From assembly GCA_051881315.1 (NCBI GenBank), contig JBJEPQ010000056.1, positions 1 to 64,000 on the forward strand: a stretch of 64,000 nucleotides of DNA. The letters are read 5' to 3'. This document shows positions 40,855 to 48,396 of the stretch, piece by piece. Under the pieces are notes generated by a model. It made no database searches and was not told where the DNA came from. It saw only the letters and a list, made by a program, of their open reading frames with translations. The translations under genes and the position numbers were made by a program. Numbering within the stretch: position 1 is the stretch's first letter; each line of letters opens with the position of its first letter. Origin of the DNA: CAG-488 sp051881315. Lineage in GTDB: Bacteria > Bacillota > Clostridia > Oscillospirales > Acutalibacteraceae.

Positions 40855-41688
40855 TTATGAAACTTTTCTTTTTATCATTCCGACAAGGGAGAATATTGCA
40901 AACATTACCGCGTTGACGGCAACAACGCTTGCGCCTGCCGGCATTGAAAATACAAACGAAATAAACAGTCCTGCAAAGAAACATACAACGGAGATCACAG
41001 CCGAGGTCACAACGACCTTTTTAAAGGTGTTGCATACTCTCATAGCGGTCAGCGCAGGGAATATTACAAGGCTCGAAATGAGCATAGCACCCATTATTCT
41101 CATACCGATAACGACCGTTATCGCTGTCAGCAAGGCAATCAGCGTATTATACATTCCCGTCCTTGTGCCCGTTGCCGCCGCAAAGCTTTCGTCAAAGGTT
41201 ACGGTGAAAATCTTGTTGTAGAACACACAGTAAAGCACAAGCACCGCCGCCGAAAGGACTATACTTATTATAACATCTGTACTGCTCATTGCAAGTATGC
41301 TTCCGAACATATATCCGTTGACGTCGGAATTAAGTCCCGTCGTCATTGATGTGACAAGTATTCCGACCGCAAGTGAGGTGCTTGAGATAAGCGCAATCGC
41401 CGCATCTCCCTTGATCTTTCCCGTATCGCTGACACGAAGAAGCAGAAAAGCCGAAATTATCACCACGGGCACGGAAACGGCAAGCGGAGCGACATTCATC
41501 GCCAAGGCAACGCACAATGCGCCGAATCCGACATGGGAAAGTCCGTCGCCGATCATCGAATATCGCTTTAAAACAAGGGTTACACCGAGCAAAGCGGCAC
41601 AAAGAGCGACCAGCACGCCGACAATTATAGCCCTGCGCATAAATCCGTAAGAAAACATCTGAACGAACATATCAAGCATTGCCGTCAC
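40855..41688 (-). CDS. znuB: zinc ABC transporter permease
   Basis: 277-residue ABC-3 family permease with about eight membrane segments. It has the typical N-terminal YGFMRRAIIVGVLVALCAALLGVTLVLKRYSMIGDGLSHVGFGALCVA and later FDESFAAATGTRTGMYN...MGAMLISSLVIFPALTAM, conserved in ZnuB/MntB/TroC. It forms the channel for metal imported by ZnuA/ZnuC. The start at 41688 overlaps znuC by 17 bases. Zinc, rather than manganese, is indicated by the His-rich ZnuA and adjacent Zur-like regulator. Confidence 0.9.
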   Translation of the reverse strand: MTAMLDMFVQMFSYGFMRRAIIVGVLVALCAALLGVTLVLKRYSMIGDGLSHVGFGALCVALAMNVAPLAVSVPVVIISAFLLLRVSDTGKIKGDAAIALISSTSLAVGILVTSMTTGLNSDVNGYMFGSILAMSSTDVIISIVLSAAVLVLYCVFYNKIFTVTFDESFAAATGTRTGMYNTLIALLTAITVVIGMRIMGAMLISSLVIFPALTAMRVCNTFKKVVVTSAVISVVCFFAGLFISFVFSMPAGASVVAVNAVMFAIFSLVGMIKRKVS

Positions 41689-42376
41689 CTCCGAGTATCC
41701 TCTTTACCGCAGGAGTATTCAAATATTCCTGCGTTGTGCCGAAGAAATCGCCGTCATGCTCCATACAGAGAATTTTATTTGCATATTTCACGGCACTCTT
41801 AATATCGTGAGTGACCATTATCACCGTCACGCCGTGTTCGGAATTAAGATGCTCAATCAGCCTGTACATATCCTCTGTCACAAAAGGATCAAGTCCTGCC
41901 GTCGGCTCGTCGAGAAGAAGAAGCCTGTCCGTTGCACACAGCGCCCTTGCTAAAAGCACACGCTGCTGCTGACCTCCCGAAAGCTCGTTGAAGGACTTGT
42001 TTCTGATGTCGCTTATCTTCATCGTTTCCATATTTTCCTTAGCGATCAGTCTGTCCTCTGCGGAATAGAAAAGCTTTCCTTTTCTGCCGATTCTTCCGCT
42101 GAGCACAACCTCCTTGACTGCCGCCGGAAAGTCCTTTTGCACCTGCGTTCTCTGGGGCAGATATCCGATCTCGCTTTTTTTGATTCCGTTAAAGGTCACG
42201 CTCCCCTCCGAAATCTTCTGCAAGCCGAGGATACCCTTGAGCAGGGTGCTTTTGCCCGCTCCGTTTTCACCGACGATACAAAGGAAGTCGCCCTCGTCAA
42301 CGGTGAAGCTGACGCCGTTGACCGCCTTTGTCGAGTCATAATTCATATGAATATTTTCGCATTTCAAAAGCTGCAT
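41672..42376 (-). CDS. znuC: zinc ABC transporter ATP-binding protein
   Basis: 234-residue ATPase. Walker A is GENGAGKSTLLKGIL (about 37-51), Q-loop LPQRTQV, signature ELSGGQQQRVLLARAL, Walker B LLLLDEPTAGLD, and switch His in MVTHD. It powers uptake of the metal delivered by ZnuA. Start at 42376 overlaps the znuA stop by one base and the end overlaps znuB by 17, so the transporter is produced as a coupled unit. Confidence 0.93.
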   Translation of the reverse strand: MQLLKCENIHMNYDSTKAVNGVSFTVDEGDFLCIVGENGAGKSTLLKGILGLQKISEGSVTFNGIKKSEIGYLPQRTQVQKDFPAAVKEVVLSGRIGRKGKLFYSAEDRLIAKENMETMKISDIRNKSFNELSGGQQQRVLLARALCATDRLLLLDEPTAGLDPFVTEDMYRLIEHLNSEHGVTVIMVTHDIKSAVKYANKILCMEHDGDFFGTTQEYLNTPAVKRILGGDGNA

Positions 42377-43317
42377 CAGTTCAGCGCCTCCTTTAAATTA
42401 TTATAATTCTGCCGCATAAGGGAAAGATATGTTTCTCCCCTTTTCAATTCGTCCGAAGAAATGTTGTGGCAGGAATGAAGCAGAAGCATTTCAGCTCCCG
42501 TTTCAACCGAAACCGCCCTTGCGATTTTCGGCTCGGTCAGCTCCTCATAGAAAATTACGGGAATATTATCCGTCTGAATTTTGTCGATTATTTCCGCCAT
42601 CACCGATGCGCTCGGCTCGGTATTGTCCACGCAGGAATCAAAAGCGGCGGTAAATTCGATACCAAATTCGTGGGTGAAGTTTTTCATTGCAAATCTTGAG
42701 CCGGAAACGATTTCTCTGCGCTTTGATGTATTCACAAGCTCCTGTATATCGTCCCTGAGAGCAAGTATTTTTTCGGAATAGGATCTTGCGTTATCATTGT
42801 AATAATCCGCATTTTCGGGATCAAGCTCTCCCATTTTTTCAGCCATACAGCCGATCATATCCGAAGCGGTCTCAAGGTTTGTCCATATATGCTCGTCCGT
42901 TTCACCCTCCTCGTGTTCCTCATGCTCATCGTGATGATGCTCATGCTCGTGTCCGTTGATCTCCAACCCAAGCTCCACGGCAAGCTCCGTGATGTTCACC
43001 TCGGAATCTGAAACCGATTCAATTATCTGCGTCACCCAGGTTTCGGTATGCTCGCTGACATAGAAAAAAACATCTGCATTCTGAAGCTCGATTATATCCC
43101 TCGGCGTCGGCTCATAGGAGTGGCTCTCAACGCCCGTGGGCAGGAGCATTTTTATCTCCGCCCTGTCGCCTGCGATCTGCCGTGCAAAATCATAGGGTGC
43201 AAATATCGAGCAAACAATGCTCAGCTTGTCTCCCTTTTGCGGCGGAGTGTACGCAGAGCAACCGCAGAGGAAAATCATAAGCACGGCCAAAGCGACAGCA
43301 GTTATTTTATTTTTCAT
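42376..43317 (-). CDS. znuA: zinc-binding lipoprotein of the ABC transporter
   Basis: 313-residue solute-binding protein. The N-terminus is a lipoprotein signal (hydrophobic 7-18, lipobox LCGC with C20). Cluster A-I folds are visible with the metal ligands H65-region (GVESHSYEPTPRDI) and later HEFGIEFTAAFDSC. A His/Glu-rich loop (HEHEHHHDEHEEHEEGETDEH, about 123-143) is characteristic of zinc-specific binding proteins. It is anchored outside the membrane and delivers Zn2+ to ZnuB. The start (43317) lies within the end of zur (11-base overlap). Confidence 0.93.
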   Translation of the reverse strand: MKNKITAVALAVLMIFLCGCSAYTPPQKGDKLSIVCSIFAPYDFARQIAGDRAEIKMLLPTGVESHSYEPTPRDIIELQNADVFFYVSEHTETWVTQIIESVSDSEVNITELAVELGLEINGHEHEHHHDEHEEHEEGETDEHIWTNLETASDMIGCMAEKMGELDPENADYYNDNARSYSEKILALRDDIQELVNTSKRREIVSGSRFAMKNFTHEFGIEFTAAFDSCVDNTEPSASVMAEIIDKIQTDNIPVIFYEELTEPKIARAVSVETGAEMLLLHSCHNISSDELKRGETYLSLMRQNYNNLKEALN

Positions 43318-43726
43318 TCAAATCCTCCCTGCATTTATCGCAAATTCCGTACAGCACCGTTTTTTCGGGACTTATCACAAAGCTGTGGTGACTGAGAATA
43401 TGATGTGCAACCTCGTCCAGATATTCACATTCGACATGGAAAAGCCTGCCGCAGTCCGAACATTTCAGGTGATAATGAGATGTGCAGTCGCCTTTTTTGT
43501 CGATGAACTCAAAGCAAGCGCCCTGTCCTTCCTCGGCAATGTATTTGCGGACAAGTCCCTGCTTTATCAGCTTGTCAAGATGACGGTAAACCGTCGCCTT
43601 GCCGACCGACTTTCCGTCGTTTGCGAGCCTGACTATTATCTCATCGGCGGTGAAGTGCTTTCCCGGCTCTTTTTTCAAAAGAGCCAGAATAAGATTTCCC
43701 TGCCGGGTGTTATATGACGTTTCCAT
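43307..43726 (-). CDS. zur: Fur-family zinc uptake regulator (Zur-like)
   Basis: 139-residue Fur-family repressor. The winged HTH spans about 10-75 (LIVRLANDGKSVGKATVYRHLDKLIKQGLV). Metal ligands are present: HYHLKCSDCGRLFHVECEYLDEVAHHIL with the structural CxxC (CSDC) and a second C-terminal pair CDKC. Position in front of znuACB and the His-rich ZnuA indicate zinc sensing. I use ATG 43726 with AGGAAG upstream, not an earlier in-frame start that precedes the ribosome site. The promoter region carries a palindromic operator, so it controls its own operon. Confidence 0.9.
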   Translation of the reverse strand: METSYNTRQGNLILALLKKEPGKHFTADEIIVRLANDGKSVGKATVYRHLDKLIKQGLVRKYIAEEGQGACFEFIDKKGDCTSHYHLKCSDCGRLFHVECEYLDEVAHHILSHHSFVISPEKTVLYGICDKCREDLNEK

Positions 43727-43777
43727 TTTAGTATCTTCCTTTCTGCTGTGCGAAAGCATAATTCACGAAGCCTTTAT

Positions 43778-43839
43778 AAATATGAAACTGAAACTGAAAC
43801 TCAATTTCATATTTTACTACCGTTTCTTATTTTTGTCAA
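43778..43839 (-). promoter_or_regulatory. zur-znuACB promoter and Zur operator
   Basis: Minus-strand TTGACA (43834-43839), a 17-base spacer and TAAAAT (43811-43816). AAATATGAAA (43778-43787) and TTTCATATTT (43805-43814) form a perfect inverted pair that overlaps the -10 and start site. Three direct GAAACT copies lie between. This placement fits zinc-dependent repression. Confidence 0.82.
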
Positions 43840-43929
43840 CACCAAAGCTTGCCATAACAGTCATTGTGTGATAAAATCAAGCTGTCGGACGGCAGCTCCG
43901 ACATTCACTACCCATTAAGGATTGATTAT

Positions 43930-44331
43930 ATGAAGAAAATCACCGCAGTTTTGCTGTGTCTCGGCATTGTTTTCGCTCTCAGCTCATGCTCGATTGAGAA
44001 AACGCCGATACTTGACAACAGCTCAAACAGCTATTTTGTGGATTTTTACACCGATGACGACTATGTTTATATCGAGTGTGTGCTGAACATTTACAACCCC
44101 AACAACACCGAAGCGGAGGTCACCATTTCGGCGATCGACAATGAGGACGTCGAGATCGGACTGCTGAAAAGTCCGAACCTGACTGCCATCGAAAAGGACA
44201 GCGAAAAGGAAACCTTTCGTCTGAAAAGCGGCGAGAACACCGTCACCGTCCTTTTCCGAGGCGACTACGCAGGAATATATCAGATTACCGCCCGTGAAAT
44301 TCCACGGTTTATTTATATCAACGAAGCATAA
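43930..44331 (+). CDS. small secreted lipoprotein
   Basis: 133-residue protein. It has a lipoprotein signal peptide (KKITAVLLCLGIVFALSSCS, Cys at residue 20) and a mature part of about 110 residues that looks like one beta-sandwich domain (alternating strands, DNEDVEIGLLKS and NTVTVLFRGDY). It shows no catalytic motif, and I do not recognise a family. I start at ATG 43930, since the upstream in-frame reading lies in the promoter region of the divergent zur operon. A strong bidirectional terminator separates it from the next gene. Confidence 0.7.
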   Translation: MKKITAVLLCLGIVFALSSCSIEKTPILDNSSNSYFVDFYTDDDYVYIECVLNIYNPNNTEAEVTISAIDNEDVEIGLLKSPNLTAIEKDSEKETFRLKSGENTVTVLFRGDYAGIYQITAREIPRFIYINEA

Positions 44332-44335
44332 GCCG

Positions 44336-44376
44336 AAAAAACGCAGACCGTCGATCAAACGGTCTGCGTTTTTTTA
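44336..44376. terminator. bidirectional terminator
   Basis: An 11-12-bp stem AACGCAGACCGT/ACGGTCTGCGTT flanked by A and T runs, between convergent genes 43930 and 44381. Confidence 0.9.
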
Positions 44377-44380
44377 TGAT

Positions 44381-45985
44381 TTACTGAAATAATTTTTTGA
44401 TCTGTTCTACAATTATCTTGAATGTATTTATCAAAATGTTTTTGATAAGCTCAAGGAAGCTCGGCTGTTCGATGGGATCGCCTGTATCCTCCTGAGTCAT
44501 CGGTCTGATGCTGTCGCCGTTGTTCTCCTCTCCCTCATAGATGAGGTACTGCGGATAATTCTCGTCGCTGAATACGGTCATTCTTTCACCTTCGTGACGA
44601 AGAACCCTGTAAATCAGAAGATCGACTACATGAGGATAGCAGTTATGCTTCATATTCTGTATGTACCAGGTTGTGTCCGGGAACAGCGAGGTTGAAGCGT
44701 CAACCGCAAGATCGGGAGAAATATACTTGTCCGTTCCGTCAAGCTTTGCTTTATTTATATACTCGTCGCTGAGCTTACTGCCGATGGGAGCAGTTGTTGT
44801 ACCGGGAGCCTGCTGTTCGCAGGTAACGATCATATCGCTCTGCTGATTTGCGTTTATAACGATCGGATAAAGCTGATAGCCGTACTTGGCGATTATCGAA
44901 ACATTTATTCCGTCAGCCTCGATCTGCTTATACATTGCTGTGAGCTGTGAGCCGACAGTTTCATGGTAATTGTCAAGCTTTGCGATAAGTCCCGCATACT
45001 CGTCCTCAACGCCCTCGAAGATGTAATCACGGGCGGTCTCGTATCTGTCTGCGGAAACCATTGACCAATAGCCCGGAGTTGAGCCGTAGCAAACTCTGAG
45101 GACATCGGGAATAACATATTTTGCAACCTTGGTTGCGGTCTTGTTGAAATAATCCATCGTCATTCCGAGACCGTTTGTCTTGTTGCTGAGGGTTATGATC
45201 TCCTTGAGCAGGGTGAACGGAAGCGACTCGTCAAGATTTTGAGTTGCAAAGAAATCGACTGCGTCTGCGTCAAAATAGAACTCGCCGTTGAAAAGTGAAT
45301 TATTAACCTCGGTGCCGAAGCAAATCGGATTATAGAGAACAATATCGTCGATATCCTCCCAGCCGTATTCGGCAAGGTATGCGGAAAGGATATTGGTTCC
45401 AAGACATCTTGCAACAATTTTGATATGAGAATGTCCCGTAACCTCCCTGACAGCCTGAATGTATTCGTTGAGATCGTCTGCTGTTTCACAGGGATCAAGG
45501 CGGCAGTCATACTGATAGAAATACTTGTAGATCTCACTCTGCGCCTGGTCGGGCGTTGAAACATCGCTCGACGGCTTATGGACATCGTACATCGCCTTAT
45601 TCTTCCAGTATTCCCTTGAGCTCAAGCCCGAATTGTTTGTAACCTCACCGTTACTGTCAAGAGCATAATCCGCATACGCTTCTCTCATATAATCCGTAAA
45701 CATGGTTTTAAATTCAGAGAAATCATCTGTCAGATATCCCTTTGTATAGACGGGAACAAGCTCCTTGAGAGCCGCCTCGACGAATCCGTCCGGAACGTGC
45801 GGAAGAGCATAATTGCCCGGAGCATTTTCGTCCTGATCCTTGTCCTTGAGGATCTTGGCACGGCCGCGGACATAGATAATCGGCACGGTGTCACAGCTGC
45901 ATCTGTCCTCTGCCATTGCGCTCATCGGAGCGGCAATCATTGCAAAGATAACCAAACTCATCAATACTGCTAAAAACTTTTTCAA
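44381..45985 (-). CDS. secreted alpha/beta-hydrolase-like protein with Cys nucleophile elbow
   Basis: 534-residue exported protein. It has a signal peptide (1-25, ending MSAMA) and then a hydrolase-fold start PIIYVRGRAKI. The nucleophile elbow reads IVARCLGTNILSAYLAEYG, with C194 where lipases have Ser in GxSxG (here A-R-C-L-G). A later HNCYPHVVDLL supplies a candidate His. The C-terminus is an amphipathic helix (IKNILINTFKIIVEQIKKLF). Related Clostridial proteins are annotated as hydrolases without known substrate. Cys at the elbow occurs in dienelactone hydrolases, so activity is possible, but loss of function is equally possible. Confidence 0.7.
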   Translation of the reverse strand: MKKFLAVLMSLVIFAMIAAPMSAMAEDRCSCDTVPIIYVRGRAKILKDKDQDENAPGNYALPHVPDGFVEAALKELVPVYTKGYLTDDFSEFKTMFTDYMREAYADYALDSNGEVTNNSGLSSREYWKNKAMYDVHKPSSDVSTPDQAQSEIYKYFYQYDCRLDPCETADDLNEYIQAVREVTGHSHIKIVARCLGTNILSAYLAEYGWEDIDDIVLYNPICFGTEVNNSLFNGEFYFDADAVDFFATQNLDESLPFTLLKEIITLSNKTNGLGMTMDYFNKTATKVAKYVIPDVLRVCYGSTPGYWSMVSADRYETARDYIFEGVEDEYAGLIAKLDNYHETVGSQLTAMYKQIEADGINVSIIAKYGYQLYPIVINANQQSDMIVTCEQQAPGTTTAPIGSKLSDEYINKAKLDGTDKYISPDLAVDASTSLFPDTTWYIQNMKHNCYPHVVDLLIYRVLRHEGERMTVFSDENYPQYLIYEGEENNGDSIRPMTQEDTGDPIEQPSFLELIKNILINTFKIIVEQIKKLFQ

Positions 45986-46037
45986 AATAATCTCTCCTTT
46001 ACTGCTTTCGCATTATTTCTATCTTATAAGATCGGGC

Positions 46038-47642
46038 TTATTTTTCCGCTTCCTGAGCGGCAAGCTCGTCAAGATATTCGTCATAAGTTATATTTTTATC
46101 GTAGAAGCTGCCTGTGGTGACATCAATTATCCTGTCTGCAATCGTCTGCACAAACTGGTGGTCGTGCGAGGTGAACAGCACGGTTTCAGGGAAATTGATG
46201 ATACCCTTGTTCAGCGACTCGATCGACTCAAGGTCGAGGTGGTTTGTCGGCTCGTCAAAGATCAGCACGTTTGCGCCCGAAAGCATCATCTTGCAGAGCA
46301 TACAGCGCACTCTTTCTCCTCCCGAAAGCACCTTCGCTTTTTTAGTCGCTTCTTCGCCCGAAAACATCATTCTGCCGAGCCAGCCTCTGACGTCGGTTTC
46401 AAAAACAAGATCGGAGTATCTTCTGATCCAGTCGATCAGCGAATCCTCACAGCCGTCGAAAAATTCGGAATTATCAGACGGGAAATAGGACTGTGAAGTC
46501 GTCACACCCCACTTGAACGTACCCTCGTCAGGCTCAAGCTCGCCGACAAGGATCTTGAAAAGCGTTGTCTTTGCAAGTCCGTCCGTTCCGACGAAAGCAA
46601 CCTTTTCACGGGGCTTGATCGTGAACGAAACGTTGTCAAGCACCTTTCTGTCGCCTATCGTCTTACTTATTCCCGAAACGGTCAACAGCTCGTTACCTAC
46701 CTCACGGTCAGGCTTGAACGATACAAACGGGAAACGGCGAGACGAAACGGGCATATCTTCAATATTAAGTTCTTCAAGTAATTTCTTACGGCTTGTAGCC
46801 TGCTTGGACTTTGAGGCGTTCGCACTGAATCGGGCGATAAACTCCTGCAATTCCTTTTTCTTCTGCTCAGCTTTCTTGTTCTGCTCTCTGAGCTGTCGCT
46901 GGGCGATCTGGGTGTAGTCGTACCAGAAATCATAGTTACCGACATACATCTCGATCTTGCCGAAGTCTATATCGACAATATGGGTGCAGACCTTATTGAG
47001 GAAATGACGGTCATGCGAAACAACAATAACCGTGCTTTCAAGGTCGATAAGGAAATCCTCAAGCCATCTGATCGCCGCAACGTCGAGGTGGTTGGTAGGC
47101 TCGTCCATCAGAAGTATATCGGGATTGCCGAAAAGAGCCTGAGCAAGCAGTACCTTGACCTTGATATCATTGTCAAGCTCACTCATCTGAGCATAGTGAT
47201 ATTCATTGGTTACGCCGAGACCGTTGAGGAGAATTTCGGCGTCACTCTCTGCGCTCCAGCCGCCCATCTCGGCAAACTCCTCCTCAAGCTCGCTGACCCT
47301 GATTCCGTCCTCCTCGGAAAAATCCTCTTTCATATAGAGGGCTTCTTTTTCGTCCATTATCTCGCAAAGATGCGGATTGCCCATGAGCACCGTGCGGATA
47401 ACATCGTATTCGTCAAAGGCGAAATGATCCTGTCTGAGGACAGACATTCTCTCGCCCGGGGTGATGATGACCTCGCCCTTGTTCGGCTCGATCTCGCCCG
47501 AAAGAATTTTCAAAAAAGTGGATTTGCCTGCGCCGTTTGCGCCGATCAGACCGTAGCAGTTACCGTCCGTAAATTTGAGATCCGCTCCCTTGAACAGCTC
47601 TCTTCCGCCGTACTGCAGGCTAACATTAACTGTACTTATCAA
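46038..47642 (-). CDS. ABC-F family ATPase (YkpA/YbiT type)
   Basis: 534-residue soluble protein with two ABC domains and no membrane segment. The first has Walker A GLIGANGAGKSTFLKIL and Walker B ILLMDEPTNHLDVAAIRWLE; the second has the degenerate Walker A FVGTDGLAKTTLFKIL, signature LSGGERVRCMLCKMM and LIFDEPTNHLDLESI. A linker of charged helices (QRQLREQNKKAEQKKKELQEF) lies between. ABC-F proteins act on the ribosome; the sequence resembles B. subtilis YkpA. It begins with TTG 47642 behind GGGAG. It is 30 bases downstream of the S26 peptidase gene and may belong to that transcript. The second P-loop with GLAK instead of GAGK is a slight oddity. Confidence 0.9.
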   Translation of the reverse strand: MISTVNVSLQYGGRELFKGADLKFTDGNCYGLIGANGAGKSTFLKILSGEIEPNKGEVIITPGERMSVLRQDHFAFDEYDVIRTVLMGNPHLCEIMDEKEALYMKEDFSEEDGIRVSELEEEFAEMGGWSAESDAEILLNGLGVTNEYHYAQMSELDNDIKVKVLLAQALFGNPDILLMDEPTNHLDVAAIRWLEDFLIDLESTVIVVSHDRHFLNKVCTHIVDIDFGKIEMYVGNYDFWYDYTQIAQRQLREQNKKAEQKKKELQEFIARFSANASKSKQATSRKKLLEELNIEDMPVSSRRFPFVSFKPDREVGNELLTVSGISKTIGDRKVLDNVSFTIKPREKVAFVGTDGLAKTTLFKILVGELEPDEGTFKWGVTTSQSYFPSDNSEFFDGCEDSLIDWIRRYSDLVFETDVRGWLGRMMFSGEEATKKAKVLSGGERVRCMLCKMMLSGANVLIFDEPTNHLDLESIESLNKGIINFPETVLFTSHDHQFVQTIADRIIDVTTGSFYDKNITYDEYLDELAAQEAEK

Positions 47643-47672
47643 AACTGTATTCTCCCTGATTTTTCTGTATTT

Positions 47673-48140
47673 TTATCTTTTTAAAAGATATTTCACAAAT
47701 TTATATACCTTGCTCTTAAATCCGTAATAGGTTTTTCTGAAAAAACGGATCAAGGGCAAAAGCTTAACATACATCAGATAATCACGGTCGGTAACGTTGT
47801 GGATTTTTCCGTTCCGTTCAAAGCATTTCAGCACACCGATTATCTGATCTCTGCGGATATTGTATTCATTATCCCACTGGTTGTCTCCCCTCATCACATA
47901 TTTGCCCGAATTGACAAACATCACACGGTGAAGAATGAACTGTCCGTTATCACGCTGATAAAAAACGATATCCCCCGGCTTTATATCCCGTCTCGGTTTG
48001 ACAAGCGTAACCGTGTCCTTTCTGTCTCTGATGACGGGAAGCATACTGCGTCCGGCAGAGACGAAAGTGACCTCGCCGTTCTTTTCGAGCGTTTCCCTGA
48101 TGAGCGGAGCCATTTCGCTAAGACTTATTTTCTCACTCAA
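47673..48140 (-). CDS. S24/S26-type peptidase (SipW-like)
   Basis: 155-residue protein with the S26 signal-peptidase core: catalytic Ser S32 (AGRSMLPVI), a GDIVFY box (56-61), FILHRVM with H71 where Lys is usual, and MRGDNQWDNE with D86. This Ser-His-Asp plan is that of SipW/ER-type and archaeal peptidases, rather than Ser-Lys. A C-terminal hydrophobic/basic helix may attach it to the membrane. The start is TTG 48140, overlapping the pqqD-like stop by 8 bases. In this cassette it may cleave a leader peptide. Confidence 0.78.
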   Translation of the reverse strand: MSEKISLSEMAPLIRETLEKNGEVTFVSAGRSMLPVIRDRKDTVTLVKPRRDIKPGDIVFYQRDNGQFILHRVMFVNSGKYVMRGDNQWDNEYNIRRDQIIGVLKCFERNGKIHNVTDRDYLMYVKLLPLIRFFRKTYYGFKSKVYKFVKYLLKR

Positions 48141-48390
48141 GTATATCTGCCCCTTTTAAAGCGTCAAGAAATTCAAGAACCTCTACGCGGATAGTCTCCG
48201 GCTGAACGTCACATTCCTTTGCCAAAGCTGAAACGATTTCGTCCGGCTCTGCTCCGTCGGAAAGCATATTCCAGATAAAAGTACCGGTTTCGTTCACCGT
48301 TATCAAGCCCGTAAAGTTAATTCCTCCCGGCGCAACAACAACGCTTTTCGAGCCGACCTTTCTGATTCTGTATCCGTCTTTGATCTTCAA
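48133..48390 (-). CDS. PqqD-family peptide-recognition protein
   Basis: 85-residue protein matching PqqD/RRE. N-terminal strands (KIKDGYRIRKVGSKSVVVAPGG) are followed by a winged-helix part with INETGTFIWNMLSDGAEPDEIVSALAKEC-like sequence (here LITVNETGTFIWNML) and a C-terminal helix EVLEFLDAL. In RiPP pathways PqqD domains bind leader peptides and present them to modifying enzymes. It starts at TTG 48390 after GGGGGTGAG, 6 bases after the ABC gene, and overlaps the S26 peptidase gene by 8 bases. A free PqqD without a radical SAM or cyclase partner in the window is unusual. Confidence 0.85.
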   Translation of the reverse strand: MKIKDGYRIRKVGSKSVVVAPGGINFTGLITVNETGTFIWNMLSDGAEPDEIVSALAKECDVQPETIRVEVLEFLDALKGADILE

Positions 48391-48396
48391 ATTTTC

